Assembly: GCA_027485695.1 (NCBI GenBank) | Contig: JAIXQO010000003.1 | Location: 248,001 to 312,000 of the forward strand | Length of the DNA stretch: 64,000 nt | Origin: Pseudomonadota bacterium | Lineage (GTDB): Bacteria; Bdellovibrionota; UBA1018 | Direction of reading: 5' to 3' | Part shown: positions 44,144 to 52,800 of the stretch, one piece after another | Position numbering within the stretch: position 1 is the first letter of the stretch | Layout of the letters: every line of letters begins with the position of its first letter | Position numbers and translations under genes: made by a program | The notes under the pieces: model-generated | Databases searched by the model: none | Seen by the model: only the letters and a program-made list of their open reading frames with translations | Told to the model about the DNA's origin: nothing

Positions 44144-44200
44144 GGTTCGAAGGCTTCTTAGCTGATGCAAAAACGCCGCGAACTATACTATTCTCGAGCC

Positions 44201-45385
44201 ATGCGGATCGGAATTTTAGGCGACGGACAACTCGCACTGATGCTGGGCGAGGCCGCTCAAGAAATCTCTACTGCTTCACCTGAAATCCTAACCGTTTCTT
44301 GTTATTCGTTCGGTCTGGATCCGCGCTCGAGTTTTGCTTCTCAATTTCCAAGCTGGCATCGCCTCTACAAGACCTTTGACGAACTATTGGAATCCGTCCG
44401 CCAGACCCGCGTCGAGGTCCTGATCCTCGAAAATGAGTTTTTCACGGCGGATGAATTGAGGCGGTTGGAGCGCGAAGCTTCGGTCCGGACGTTCCCGAAT
44501 CCAGACGCATTTGAAAATTTTGAATCCAAGGAAAATCAACGCAAGCTTTTTGCTCGCCTAGCGATCCCGTCTCCGAAGTGGAAAATCATCGGTCGTGATC
44601 CGGTCGACGCCGAAGAGTTCCCATTTCCAGCCGTGCTCAAGACGTTGGCTCGCGGCTACGACGGATACGGAGTACGATTCGTTGATCGACGAGAAGACCT
44701 TTTGCCTCAAATGGAATCATTCAAGCGGAGTGAGGATAGTCACTTCCTACTCGAAGAACGTATTTCCCTGAAACGAGAGTTCGCCCAAGGTGTGTTGCTC
44801 GATGGCCAAGGAGGCGCACTCTATTTGCCTTGCCTGGAGTCCATCCAGATCGGAGCCACGTGCGGCGTCGTCTATTCCCGTTGGGAAGCGAGCCCAGGTG
44901 AGGGTGAGCGCATTCGAGCCGAGGTGCGGTCGGCACTAGAGAAATTCAGCGGGCTGGGTTGGCGCGGCTTATTTAACTTCGAGTTCTTAGAATCTGGGGA
45001 CGGTCGCATCCTCATGAACGAAGGCGCGCCTCGTCCGCACAATTCTGCTCATCTAACCATCAACGCGTCCCCTCGGAGTCAATTTCGTATTTTGTTGGAA
45101 TTGGCGTTGGGGCGCTCGATCGCAGCGATCTATCCACAAGCGGAGATGTCCGCAAAAAACGCCGTCATGATTAACTTGCTCGGCCGCCGAGCCGGACCCG
45201 TCGTGGACTCTGATTTTCCGATGCCGCCGATCGATCCGCCGCTCGAGATCGAGAAAAAATATTATGGAAAAACCGAAAGCCGCCCCGGTCGTAAACTCGG
45301 GCATGCGGTGATCGTCGATCCGAGCGATCGAGTCGAACTTCGTAGGCTTGTGGAACAAGCCGGCTATGGAAAGGGCACGTCATGA
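44201..45385 (+). CDS. purK: N5-carboxyaminoimidazole ribonucleotide synthase
   Basis: 394 residues, ATP-grasp; converts AIR + bicarbonate + ATP to N5-CAIR. Start MRIGILGDGQLALMLGEAA matches the GxLGxGQLGxM family start; ATP-grasp core includes PAVLKTLARGYDGYG, FLLEERISLKREF, and NEGAPRPHNSAHLTINA. The open frame starts 12 codons earlier but ATG 44201 gives the normal N-terminus. No Shine-Dalgarno; TATACT lies 12 nt upstream. The spacing of the ATGA overlap with purE argues for coupling. Confidence 0.94.
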   Translation: MRIGILGDGQLALMLGEAAQEISTASPEILTVSCYSFGLDPRSSFASQFPSWHRLYKTFDELLESVRQTRVEVLILENEFFTADELRRLEREASVRTFPNPDAFENFESKENQRKLFARLAIPSPKWKIIGRDPVDAEEFPFPAVLKTLARGYDGYGVRFVDRREDLLPQMESFKRSEDSHFLLEERISLKREFAQGVLLDGQGGALYLPCLESIQIGATCGVVYSRWEASPGEGERIRAEVRSALEKFSGLGWRGLFNFEFLESGDGRILMNEGAPRPHNSAHLTINASPRSQFRILLELALGRSIAAIYPQAEMSAKNAVMINLLGRRAGPVVDSDFPMPPIDPPLEIEKKYYGKTESRPGRKLGHAVIVDPSDRVELRRLVEQAGYGKGTS

Positions 45386-45867
45386 AAACACCATTGGTCT
45401 ATGTGGTCATGGGAAGCGACAGCGATTGGAAAGTCATGAAACGCGCGAAAGAAGTGTTAGAGCACTTCGGCGTGACGGTCGAGGCACGCGTGGTCTCGGC
45501 TCATCGCACGCCTGAGGATCTGGGACCTTTCGCGGCGGAAGCTGAGAAAAACGGCGCGGCGGCTATCATTGCAGGTGCGGGTGGAGCAGCTCACTTGCCG
45601 GGAATGTTGGCATCGTTCACGGTGCTTCCGGTGATTGGAGTTCCAGTGCTGACGACGGCGCTCTCAGGCATGGATAGTTTGCTCTCGATCGTACAGATGC
45701 CCAAAGGCATCCCGGTCGCGACGGTTGCGATCGACAATGCGGAGAACGCTGGGCTGCTTGCGCTTCGGATCATCGGTGTATCGCACCCGGAAATTCAGAA
45801 AAAACTTCGGGAATACCGCGAAAAAATCGCGAACGAATCCCGCGCAAAAACAAAAAACCTCACCTAA
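45382..45867 (+). CDS. purE: N5-CAIR mutase (class I PurE)
   Basis: 161 residues, octameric enzyme that moves the carboxyl of N5-CAIR to C4. MGSDSDWKVM, SAHRTP (H41), IAGAGGAAHLPGMLAS and PVIGVPV are class I features, consistent with the neighbouring purK. Overlaps purK by 4 bp; purB follows after 15 bp. Confidence 0.97.
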   Translation: MKTPLVYVVMGSDSDWKVMKRAKEVLEHFGVTVEARVVSAHRTPEDLGPFAAEAEKNGAAAIIAGAGGAAHLPGMLASFTVLPVIGVPVLTTALSGMDSLLSIVQMPKGIPVATVAIDNAENAGLLALRIIGVSHPEIQKKLREYREKIANESRAKTKNLT

Positions 45868-45882
45868 GGAATTGCCGAATCC

Positions 45883-47172
45883 ATGATTGCTCGTTACGAA
45901 GTCGCCGATATTTCGAAGCTCTGGACCGATCACGCAAAATTCGCCGCTTACTTAAAAGTAGAGGTGGCGCTGCTCGAGACGCTGGAGGCGCGCAAGATGG
46001 TACCCTCTGGTACGGCGGCTGCGTTCGCGGCTGTTCAAATCAAACCGGAACGCATCGACGAGATCGAGCGGGTCACTCGTCACGATGTCATCGCGTTTTG
46101 CACGAGCATCACCGAGCAAGTCGAGGAGTCGGTCGGTCGTTTTTTTCATTATGGTGCAACATCGTCGGACATCATCGATTCGGCGTTGTCGATTCAGATG
46201 CGGGACTCGCTGGCAGTTTGTCAAAAAGACCTCGACGCCTTGATCGCAACACTCGGGCAGCTCGCTGAACGCTACAAGACCCTGGTCGCCATGGGGCGTT
46301 CGCACGGGATGAACGCGGAGCCGATGGTTTTTGGCCAAAAATTTCTATCGTTCTACGAGGAGTTCAAGCGTCGCCGCGCCGACTACGAGTCGTTCGCTCA
46401 AAACGGTCTAACGGTTCAGATGTCTGGGGCGGTGGGAAGCTACACGATTCTGACTCCCGAAATCGAACGAGAAGTTGCGATCAAACTCGGATTTCCCGCG
46501 GAGCCGGTTTCCACTCAAGTGATTCCTCGCGATCGAATTGCCCAGCTCATCTCGATTGGTGCATTGACCGCTTCGGCGATCGAACGAATTGCGGTAGAGA
46601 TCCGGCATTTGCATCATTCGGATATTGGCGAGGTCACCGAAGGATTCGCCAAAGGGCAAAAAGGCTCTAGCGCGATGCCGCAGAAGAAAAACCCAATCTC
46701 GTCTGAGAATCTGACTGGAATGGCTCGTATGCTTCGATCTCAAGTCATCGTGGCGCTTGAGAACTGCGCGCTCTGGCATGAGCGAGATATTTCTCATTCG
46801 AGTGCCGAGCGAATGATGCTCCCAGATCATTTTGGCATTCTCTCGTATTCACTGCGTCGTCTGAACGATTTACTCGGTAAACTCGAAGTCGACGAGGAGC
46901 GCGTGGAAGCCAAGTGGCGGGAGTCATTCGGTTGGATGTCGAGCGCGGTCCTTCATGATCTGATTCTTAAGAACGGCGCTTCGCGCGAGAAACTTTATGC
47001 CATCGTCCAAGAAGCCGCGTTCCAGGCCGAGAGCGTCTCTGATTGGCGCATGATTTTGACCGAGAAATGCGCGGTCGAGAACCTTTCGGTAGAGGTTCCA
47101 GATACTGAATCCATGCGTAAACGCTACATCGAGCGGTTCAAGCAGAAACTCTCGTCGGTTCAACACTCATGA
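45883..47172 (+). CDS. purB: Adenylosuccinate lyase
   Basis: 429 residues; cleaves SAICAR (step 8) and adenylosuccinate. Fumarase/aspartase superfamily: HDVIAFCTSITEQV, GRSHGMNAEPMVFGQK, and the catalytic serine loop GSSAMPQKKNP (S262/S263). HYGATSSDIIDSALS is also conserved. Completes the purine enzyme set together with the divergent operon. Stop overlaps the next gene's possible upstream ATG by 4 bp. Confidence 0.97.
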   Translation: MIARYEVADISKLWTDHAKFAAYLKVEVALLETLEARKMVPSGTAAAFAAVQIKPERIDEIERVTRHDVIAFCTSITEQVEESVGRFFHYGATSSDIIDSALSIQMRDSLAVCQKDLDALIATLGQLAERYKTLVAMGRSHGMNAEPMVFGQKFLSFYEEFKRRRADYESFAQNGLTVQMSGAVGSYTILTPEIEREVAIKLGFPAEPVSTQVIPRDRIAQLISIGALTASAIERIAVEIRHLHHSDIGEVTEGFAKGQKGSSAMPQKKNPISSENLTGMARMLRSQVIVALENCALWHERDISHSSAERMMLPDHFGILSYSLRRLNDLLGKLEVDEERVEAKWRESFGWMSSAVLHDLILKNGASREKLYAIVQEAAFQAESVSDWRMILTEKCAVENLSVEVPDTESMRKRYIERFKQKLSSVQHS

Positions 47173-47186
47173 GAAGGGGACCATTC

Positions 47187-48419
47187 ATGTTGATCGATCG
47201 TATCAAGCTCAAGTTCTTGTTGCCGATCTTACTGAGTATTTCTGGCGTTCAGGCACAGGAATTGACACTTTCGCGCCATGTTGGAGGAATCGGTATTGGC
47301 GAGAGTGCACATGGTGTTCAGGCTTTTCAGCGCGAACAAATGAAATGGGTGCAGACTCTCGTTCAAGAACATGGATTTCGTCAGGTTTATCTCGAGAACG
47401 AAGTATTCCTGGGAAAACCTGCTTATGACTACGTTTTAAACGGTATTTGTGACGGTGACGGCACCAACGAGGCAAAAGCGATCTGGACTAAAACGGTAGA
47501 AGACCGCGACTTGATGGTATGGCTATGTCGCTGGAATCAAGTGCATCCGCGTGATCGTGTTGTTCTCAATGGAATCGATCATTATGAGGAGCCTGCCCAT
47601 TTTCAAAAGCGTTTTGATCGCTTGAAAGGCGCTCTATCTGATCAATCTTTAATTGGCTCTCGGATCGAAGCGGTCAGAACAACTTGTCCGGGGCATTCGA
47701 GTACTTCAGAAGAGTGGGCCGAGATCATGCGTCTCGTGGGCGAGAACAAATTTGAGTACACCGAGCAGCAGTTCGAAAAATGCATGCTCGAATTGACTCG
47801 CCTACAACGATGGATCCAAGTGCACCTGGGAATCGTCGTGCGACTCTTGGGAAAACAGGATTCCCATGAACTTGTTTTGGCTTCGAATTCGGCTATTTCG
47901 CGCCAAGGACAACTCAAACGTGGGTGGCTCGAGCAAGATATGCTGGCAAACTGGAAATATCGAGACCGTGGAATGTACGAAAACTTACGCGAACAGCGTA
48001 GATTTTTCGGAAAGCGGCAAAAATTCGTTTTGATCATGCACACGAGTCATGTGACGAAGCGTCCTGAATTACCACGTTGGTGGACCGACCAAACCGGCAT
48101 GAAGTCCGTCGGCGGATTTATCGAACAGGAAATCGGTGGGTCGAAGTATCAAACACTTTTTCAAACGGCGTATCAGGTTACTGGTCTGGATGGCGAGTAT
48201 TTGAGCCCAGTCGCGAGCGAATCGTTTGAAAAACAAATGAACGATCAGAACGTCCCAGAAGGCTTCTATTCGTCAAATCAATTGCCGGTTCAGAATGCTC
48301 GGTATTTTTTCAATGAAAACAATTCGAAACGACCGAATGGGGTAGAGCTCGATCTCTCTCAGCATTTTGATTGGATCAGCTATGTGACAGCAACTCCGGC
48401 TTCGGCTCGTTTGCCGTAA
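47187..48419 (+). CDS. Secreted erythromycin-esterase-like protein
   Basis: 410 residues. Signal peptide (about 1-24: LKFLLPILLSISGVQA). Then GIGIGESAHGVQAFQREQ with H42 and LENEVF with E70/E72, the pattern of the EreA/EreC-like family (Pfam Erythro_esteras), and IMHTSHVTKRP with a further histidine. Members hydrolyse macrolide lactones or have unknown hydrolase roles. ATG 47187 is chosen since GAAGGGG lies 7 nt ahead; an earlier ATG (47169) overlaps the purB stop. Placement at the end of a purine operon is odd. Antibiotic resistance is not shown. Confidence 0.78.
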   Translation: MLIDRIKLKFLLPILLSISGVQAQELTLSRHVGGIGIGESAHGVQAFQREQMKWVQTLVQEHGFRQVYLENEVFLGKPAYDYVLNGICDGDGTNEAKAIWTKTVEDRDLMVWLCRWNQVHPRDRVVLNGIDHYEEPAHFQKRFDRLKGALSDQSLIGSRIEAVRTTCPGHSSTSEEWAEIMRLVGENKFEYTEQQFEKCMLELTRLQRWIQVHLGIVVRLLGKQDSHELVLASNSAISRQGQLKRGWLEQDMLANWKYRDRGMYENLREQRRFFGKRQKFVLIMHTSHVTKRPELPRWWTDQTGMKSVGGFIEQEIGGSKYQTLFQTAYQVTGLDGEYLSPVASESFEKQMNDQNVPEGFYSSNQLPVQNARYFFNENNSKRPNGVELDLSQHFDWISYVTATPASARLP

Positions 48420-48485
48420 TTCGCGGAGCTCCGCTTTTGGAGTGTGTGCATTCTTAAAACCGAGTCTGGCGCTGATGGGTTTAAT

Positions 48486-48503
48486 CACATCAAATCGCAT
48501 CAT
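48486..48503 (+). repeat. 18-bp repeat, copy 1 (upstream of ribA)
   Basis: CACATCAAATCGCATCAT, identical to 52801-52818; both copies are preceded by GGGTT plus an A-rich link. On the other strand it reads GATG-N6-GATG, two direct half sites 10 bp apart. The copy lies 90 bp before the ribA start. Confidence 0.7.
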
Positions 48504-48593
48504 CAACCCGAAGACTCGTTAAGCTGCGGTCGCTCTGAGCCTGACGTATGAGTGTTCAGGACGGAAATCACTTCCGTTACTGGAGCTTTAAAA

Positions 48594-49208
48594 ATGCAGA
48601 TTCAAAACGCTACGATCCGCAACACCGTCACCATTCCGCTCGATCAGGGGTCGGCGCAATTCTCGACTTTCAGTGGCTTGGCCGATTTAGGCGAGCACAT
48701 CGCGCTTCGTTTTCCCGAAGTGGGTTCGAATGAAATACCACTGGTGCGAGTTCACTCTGAGTGTTTGACGGGCGACGTTTTCCAATCTGCACGGTGTGAT
48801 TGTGGCGATCAGTTGGATGAAGCTATGACCACGTTTCGAGAGCGGGGTGGAATTCTGCTTTACCTTCGGCAAGAGGGGCGTGGAATCGGCCTTTATGCCA
48901 AACTGGATGCATATTCACTTCAGGAACGTGGCTACGACACTTATCAGGCAAACGAGATGCTCGGGCTAGGCGAGGACGAACGGGAGTACGTCGTCGCCGC
49001 GCAGATGCTCAAGGCCATGGGTGTATCTAGAATCCGACTTCTGACGAACAATCCGAAAAAAGTAGAGAACCTGGGAACGCTCGGGATCGAGGTTGTTGAG
49101 CAAGTCCCGACTGGCGTCTACCTTAAGGAAGCAAACCGGAACTATCTTCGAGCCAAATACATTCGCACCCAGCATCGCCTCGGCGACGGCTCTCTCTGGC
49201 TCTCGTAA
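48594..49208 (+). CDS. ribA: GTP cyclohydrolase II
   Basis: 204 residues; opens GTP to give the first riboflavin precursor. Zinc cysteines C57, C68 and C70 (HSECLTGDVFQSARCDCG), catalytic YLRQEGRGIGL, and LTNNPKKV plus GVYLKEANRNYL at the end. ATG 48594 is chosen for the GGAG 8 nt upstream and the normal protein length. It is a stand-alone RibA, not fused to RibB. Followed by a RibD-type reductase after 17 bp. Confidence 0.95.
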   Translation: MQIQNATIRNTVTIPLDQGSAQFSTFSGLADLGEHIALRFPEVGSNEIPLVRVHSECLTGDVFQSARCDCGDQLDEAMTTFRERGGILLYLRQEGRGIGLYAKLDAYSLQERGYDTYQANEMLGLGEDEREYVVAAQMLKAMGVSRIRLLTNNPKKVENLGTLGIEVVEQVPTGVYLKEANRNYLRAKYIRTQHRLGDGSLWLS

Positions 49209-49225
49209 ACGAAGTAGAGAAAACC

Positions 49226-49942
49226 ATGCGCGCAATCCGATACGACCTGAAGTGGGCGCAGACCATTGATGGGCAGCTTTGCGATGATACGGGAAGTTCC
49301 CAGTGGATCAGTGGCCCCGAAGAACGATTCCTCACGCACCAAATTCGTCGCTCTTACGATGTGATTGCAGTCGGTGCTTCGACCTATCTGAATGATCGTT
49401 GCCAATTGACCGTGAGAAACGGCGCGGAGATGGGACTGAGTTCCCAGCCGGCTCGCGTGATTATTGATCCGCGAGGTGCGTTGGGACGTTGTTGGGTAGA
49501 AGCGTCCGTTCAGGAACGCCGCGTGATTCGCGAGGATCTTCAAGGTGGGCAGCGAGATACGTATGTCGTGGGTGACGTGAGTGGACTTGCGGAACTTACG
49601 GGCGGACGCCTGCGTCTCGTCGAGGCTTGTTTAGATTTCTCGAACGACCAGTTTGGGGTGAGCCTATCCGATGCCTTGAGTGCAGTGCCGAATTTGAGAT
49701 ATGAGAGGGAACTCCGGGTTTTGATCGAAGGTGGTCCACGACTCTTGACCGCGATGATTCGATTGAACCTCTATGATGAGTTACAAGTGTCGATCGCTCC
49801 TCGCTTAACTGGGGGAGTAAAACATCGGGTAACGCCGCTTTTTTCATTGGCGAATGCCGCCTCGTTCGAAGTAGTGGAGCGACGTTTCGTCGGCGAGGAT
49901 ACGTTTCTCGCGCTCAAGAGAAGGAATCAAAACGATGTTTAA
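49226..49942 (+). CDS. RibD C-terminal-type reductase (stand-alone)
   Basis: 238 residues, dihydrofolate-reductase-like fold. LKWAQTIDGQLCDDTGSSQWISG, DVIAVGASTYLNDRCQLTVR and EGGPRLLTAMI match the reductase half of RibD, which reduces the ribosyl side chain in riboflavin synthesis. The N-terminal deaminase domain (HAEVxA zinc site) is missing, so the deaminase must be elsewhere. Neighbour ribA supports the pathway; a folate or methanopterin reductase is less likely. Overlaps the next gene by 8 bp. Confidence 0.85.
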   Translation: MRAIRYDLKWAQTIDGQLCDDTGSSQWISGPEERFLTHQIRRSYDVIAVGASTYLNDRCQLTVRNGAEMGLSSQPARVIIDPRGALGRCWVEASVQERRVIREDLQGGQRDTYVVGDVSGLAELTGGRLRLVEACLDFSNDQFGVSLSDALSAVPNLRYERELRVLIEGGPRLLTAMIRLNLYDELQVSIAPRLTGGVKHRVTPLFSLANAASFEVVERRFVGEDTFLALKRRNQNDV

Positions 49943-50363
49943 GGAGCGGTTGGTCCAAGCCTGGAGTTCGAACTTGTTCGCGTTCAAATTGTTTCGGGCG
50001 TTTTTAGCGTTTACGTTCTTGCACGCGGGCGTCGAGAAGTTAACTCAGGAAACACCAGATTGGTTTGTAGAGCGTTTTTCGTCCACTTTCTTCATTCATT
50101 TTCCAGGAGGCTTGGGAGTTACTTTTCACCTGCTCGGTGCGATGGAATCATTGGCCGGACTATTGATGGCGGTATCGGTAGTATTCCCGAGTCGATTCCG
50201 GGTTCGAATTTCCTATCTCGCATGTCTCACCGTTTTTTTTGCGCTGGGTTTTGGGTCTCGGATCTCCCATCAATTCAGTGAGGCGGGAATGCTTTTCAAC
50301 TATTTCGCATTGACCTTGATCCTGCAAACGCTCGATGAGCGTGCGCATCCAATCACTGTTTGA
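49935..50363 (+). CDS. DoxX-like membrane protein
   Basis: 142 residues, four membrane helices. LFRAFLAFTFLHAGVEKLT is the typical first helix of DoxX/DoxD-like proteins (R...F...G..KL), followed by FHLLGAMESLAGLLMAVSVV, SYLACLTVFFALGF and YFALTLILQTL. Family members sit in redox or stress contexts; function here unknown. Co-transcribed with ribA and the reductase. Its 3' end overlaps the convergent regulator gene by 11 bp. Confidence 0.75.
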   Translation: MFKERLVQAWSSNLFAFKLFRAFLAFTFLHAGVEKLTQETPDWFVERFSSTFFIHFPGGLGVTFHLLGAMESLAGLLMAVSVVFPSRFRVRISYLACLTVFFALGFGSRISHQFSEAGMLFNYFALTLILQTLDERAHPITV

Positions 50364-52176
50364 GGACGTATTGAGTCGAGCGGCCTTTGCCCATGCGAAC
50401 GAGTAGGTTCAGTTGGCGGAGTTTGGAGAGATCTCGTGAGATCGTGAGAGGCAAGGTCGAGAGTTCTCGTGAGAGTGAGCGAACATCGACCGTTTCACGT
50501 TTGCCGGCAAGGGTGAGGATCTTGCGCTGTCGGTAGTTCAGTGAATCCTCATGATGCGAAAGTTGATCCGAGATCTCCGTTTTTCGAGTGGCGCTCGATG
50601 TGGTCGTGAATTCGAGCAACGGATCAGCCTGAGGACGAATGATTTGACAGCCGCTCTGGAAACTGTAGCCGGATTCATTTGTGACGATCCAATTCGAGAA
50701 TTCTCCCAGGATTTTTCGAACCTGGTTCATCGACTGATAAACGAGAGGATCGTGCCGGAGCGGATGGTATTTGTATTTCCAAATTTTTCGAACCAAGTCC
50801 TCTTTGGAGCATTCTCGTTGCGCAAGTTCGAGAATCAGTCGTCGAATCTGAGGTGACACGTGTGGAACGAGCGTGACGATCCCGCGGTGAACCAAAAGTA
50901 TCGCCCCCGGGATGGGATCTAAGTATATTCCTTGAAACCCCCTCGGTATTTTCAGTGCCTTTGGTAGGAGTCCCAAGTACCCGGACTCCGCGCAGGCGAC
51001 GATTGATTCTGGGGTCGGATCCACGAGAGAATCCAAAAGGTCGCCGAATCGGTCGACATTTCGTTTAAAGGTCCTGGTCAGCTTGATCTCCGGACAATGC
51101 CGGGCGATCTCTCGTCCCGCGAGCGTTCCCGAGTCGAGACGAAGTCGTTGAGCGGCGTTTTTCTTCAGGGACTCCAGGTGTTTGTCCCATCCGAGTTCGG
51201 TGCAAGCCTCGAGCTCGAGTGCCAGAAGTTCGAGCTCAAAACGAGTATCGATCCCAGGGTGCAGCAGCGCTCTTGCCGAGCGAAGGTAATTGAGCGCCTG
51301 CGCGGTATCGCCTTGATGAATGAGGAGCTCGCCGAAGCGGAGATTGAGAATGATTTCATGACGTCGGTTTTGGGTGGAAAAAATTACCTGCGATGCTCGG
51401 TCCAATGCTCGTTTGGCTTGGTCGCCTCGACCGCGCCACAGGTATTGTCGAGCAAGTTCAAGGAGGAGCGAGGATTCCGTATAGGTGTCTTCGCGGGAGA
51501 TCTGAACGAGCCGGCTCTCAGCATGATGAATGGAATCAGCTCCTCCGAGGCCGAATTGCAATCGGTAGAGTGCTTGCGAGTTCGTCATGCTCTCGGAGAG
51601 CGAACCGTCCCCGAGTTTCATGCTGAGCTTCGTCGCGCGCTCTAGGAACTCTAGACCCGCTTGAATTTCGCCGCACTCGATCATTGAGTGGCCCTGTAGG
51701 TCGAGTGCTAAGACCCGCCCATAGAGAAAATTGCCTTCGGTCGCGGCCGTGTGGGCGCGCTCGGCGCGGACTCGAGCGATGCGAGCCTGCCCGGAAAAAA
51801 ACCGGTAGAATCCGATCCCTTGCTCGATGAAAAAACGCGCGGTCGGTGAACGGGTTTTTTGTCCAAGTCGAAGATTTTTAGCGAATAGTTCGCGGCCTTC
51901 GGAATATTTCGTGTGACGTGTGAGCGTGACGGCCAAGAAAAACTGAGCGATGATGAGGAGTTCAGCCGAAAGCCGATTCTCGTAGCGGACGAGGAGGGCT
52001 TGCGCTTCTTGTGTCCGTCCGGTGAAACTTAGGGAGCCAACGACCCAGGGAATGTCATGAACCGAGATGCGGATTTTCTCTCGATCCACCGTCGCTGAAA
52101 TGACCTGCTCGTAGTTACCTCGTTGAAATCGAAGGTAGTGCTTCGTTGATCGGAATTTGAGCGCGGTTCTTTTCAA
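50353..52176 (-). CDS. TPR-containing transcriptional regulator with two DNA-binding domains
   Basis: 607 residues, cytoplasmic. Residues about 40-360 are helical repeats of TPR type (RTQEAQALLVRYENRLSAE, ECGEIQAGLEFLERATKLS, QGDTAQALNYLRSARALL). About 440-515 looks like an OmpR-type winged helix (LVRKIWKYKYHPLRHDPLVY, SYQNQVRKIL-like MNQVRKILGE, VTNESGYSF). The last 60 residues form a second HTH, DeoR/MarR-like (RQRKILTLAGKRETVDVRSL, LTISRDLSKLRQLNLL). Probably controls nearby or stress genes. Downstream of, and co-oriented with, the small secreted protein gene (24-bp gap). Confidence 0.72.
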   Translation of the reverse strand: MKRTALKFRSTKHYLRFQRGNYEQVISATVDREKIRISVHDIPWVVGSLSFTGRTQEAQALLVRYENRLSAELLIIAQFFLAVTLTRHTKYSEGRELFAKNLRLGQKTRSPTARFFIEQGIGFYRFFSGQARIARVRAERAHTAATEGNFLYGRVLALDLQGHSMIECGEIQAGLEFLERATKLSMKLGDGSLSESMTNSQALYRLQFGLGGADSIHHAESRLVQISREDTYTESSLLLELARQYLWRGRGDQAKRALDRASQVIFSTQNRRHEIILNLRFGELLIHQGDTAQALNYLRSARALLHPGIDTRFELELLALELEACTELGWDKHLESLKKNAAQRLRLDSGTLAGREIARHCPEIKLTRTFKRNVDRFGDLLDSLVDPTPESIVACAESGYLGLLPKALKIPRGFQGIYLDPIPGAILLVHRGIVTLVPHVSPQIRRLILELAQRECSKEDLVRKIWKYKYHPLRHDPLVYQSMNQVRKILGEFSNWIVTNESGYSFQSGCQIIRPQADPLLEFTTTSSATRKTEISDQLSHHEDSLNYRQRKILTLAGKRETVDVRSLSRELSTLPLTISRDLSKLRQLNLLVRMGKGRSTQYVLKQ

Positions 52177-52200
52177 GCGATGAGATTTCCGTCGATGAAC

Positions 52201-52695
52201 TTATCGGTAGACGACAATTCCAACGGGTTCTTTTTCGAACGCGAGGGAGACGCGGCTTCTGAGCGCGGCTTCTCGATCCGAACGAGATACTTGTTGAATG
52301 CGATTCCAGACGGCACCGCGATTGATCACGAGGTTTTGGTATTGAACCTGACAGACGTACTCGTGCGTCGGAGTTTCAACGCAATTTGCAAATCCGTTAT
52401 CCCCTTGTAGACGGTAAACGTTGTCACGACCTTTATTGCCATAAAATCGGATTTTTACGTTCGGATCACCCACCAATAGTTGGGGCAGATCGTAAGAAAT
52501 GAACAAGCTCTTGTTTCGCTGATTTTCCCGCTGTTCGAAATTCTCCAAGGCGAAAGTGGCCAAAGGACGAAGCTGCTCCGGGACAGGTACTTGATAGATC
52601 GGCGGCATCGGACGAGGTGTGGGTGAGTCGAATGCACTCGCTTGATCGAAGAAGATCCCAAGGCTGAGAATTGCAATCCATATCATCGGTTTCAT
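52201..52695 (-). CDS. Small secreted protein of unknown function
   Basis: 164 residues from ATG 52695 (an in-frame ATG at 52713 is possible). Signal peptide MKPMIWIAILSLGIFFDQASA. Mature part starts with a Pro-rich stretch (PTPRPMPPIYQVPVP), then a mixed region with two cysteines (ANCVETPTHEYVCQV) probably disulfide-bonded. No family recognised. TTGACC at 52733-52728 (minus strand) could be its -35. Precedes the TPR regulator gene on the same strand. Confidence 0.68.
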   Translation of the reverse strand: MKPMIWIAILSLGIFFDQASAFDSPTPRPMPPIYQVPVPEQLRPLATFALENFEQRENQRNKSLFISYDLPQLLVGDPNVKIRFYGNKGRDNVYRLQGDNGFANCVETPTHEYVCQVQYQNLVINRGAVWNRIQQVSRSDREAALRSRVSLAFEKEPVGIVVYR

Positions 52696-52731
52696 GGTGT
52701 TTGCGGATAGCATCGTGGGTCAAATCGGGTC

Positions 52732-52746
52732 AACGGAATATCCGTT
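52732..52746. promoter_or_regulatory. Perfect dyad in the divergent region 52696-52935
   Basis: AACGGA (52732-52737), ATA, TCCGTT (52741-52746). It lies between two divergent secreted-protein genes and next to tandem GGGTCAA words (52717-52733), a plausible operator. Confidence 0.35.
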
Positions 52747-52800
52747 CACGACTCGGAGGAGCGTAGACCCCGAGTAACAGCCCTGACCAGTCGGGTTAAA

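Larger units (their letters stand above)
43847..44200. other. 354-bp divergent purF/purK control region
   Basis: Contains a purF-proximal dyad (43909-43924), a 9-bp inverted repeat with 43-bp spacing near purK (44083-44143), and a -10-like TATACT at 44183-44188. No purine riboswitch consensus, tRNA or small ORF with support was found. All pur genes of the window are driven outward from here unless internal promoters exist. Confidence 0.55.

Noticed and set aside
48423-48434. Terminator GCGGAGCTCCGC followed by TTTT after the Ere-like gene
   Set aside because: Stem is only 4 bp with a 4-nt loop and four T; too weak to list as a terminator.
48420-48593. FMN riboswitch upstream of ribA
   Set aside because: None of the conserved RFN-element segments could be found and the space is short; only the 18-bp repeat and small stems are present.
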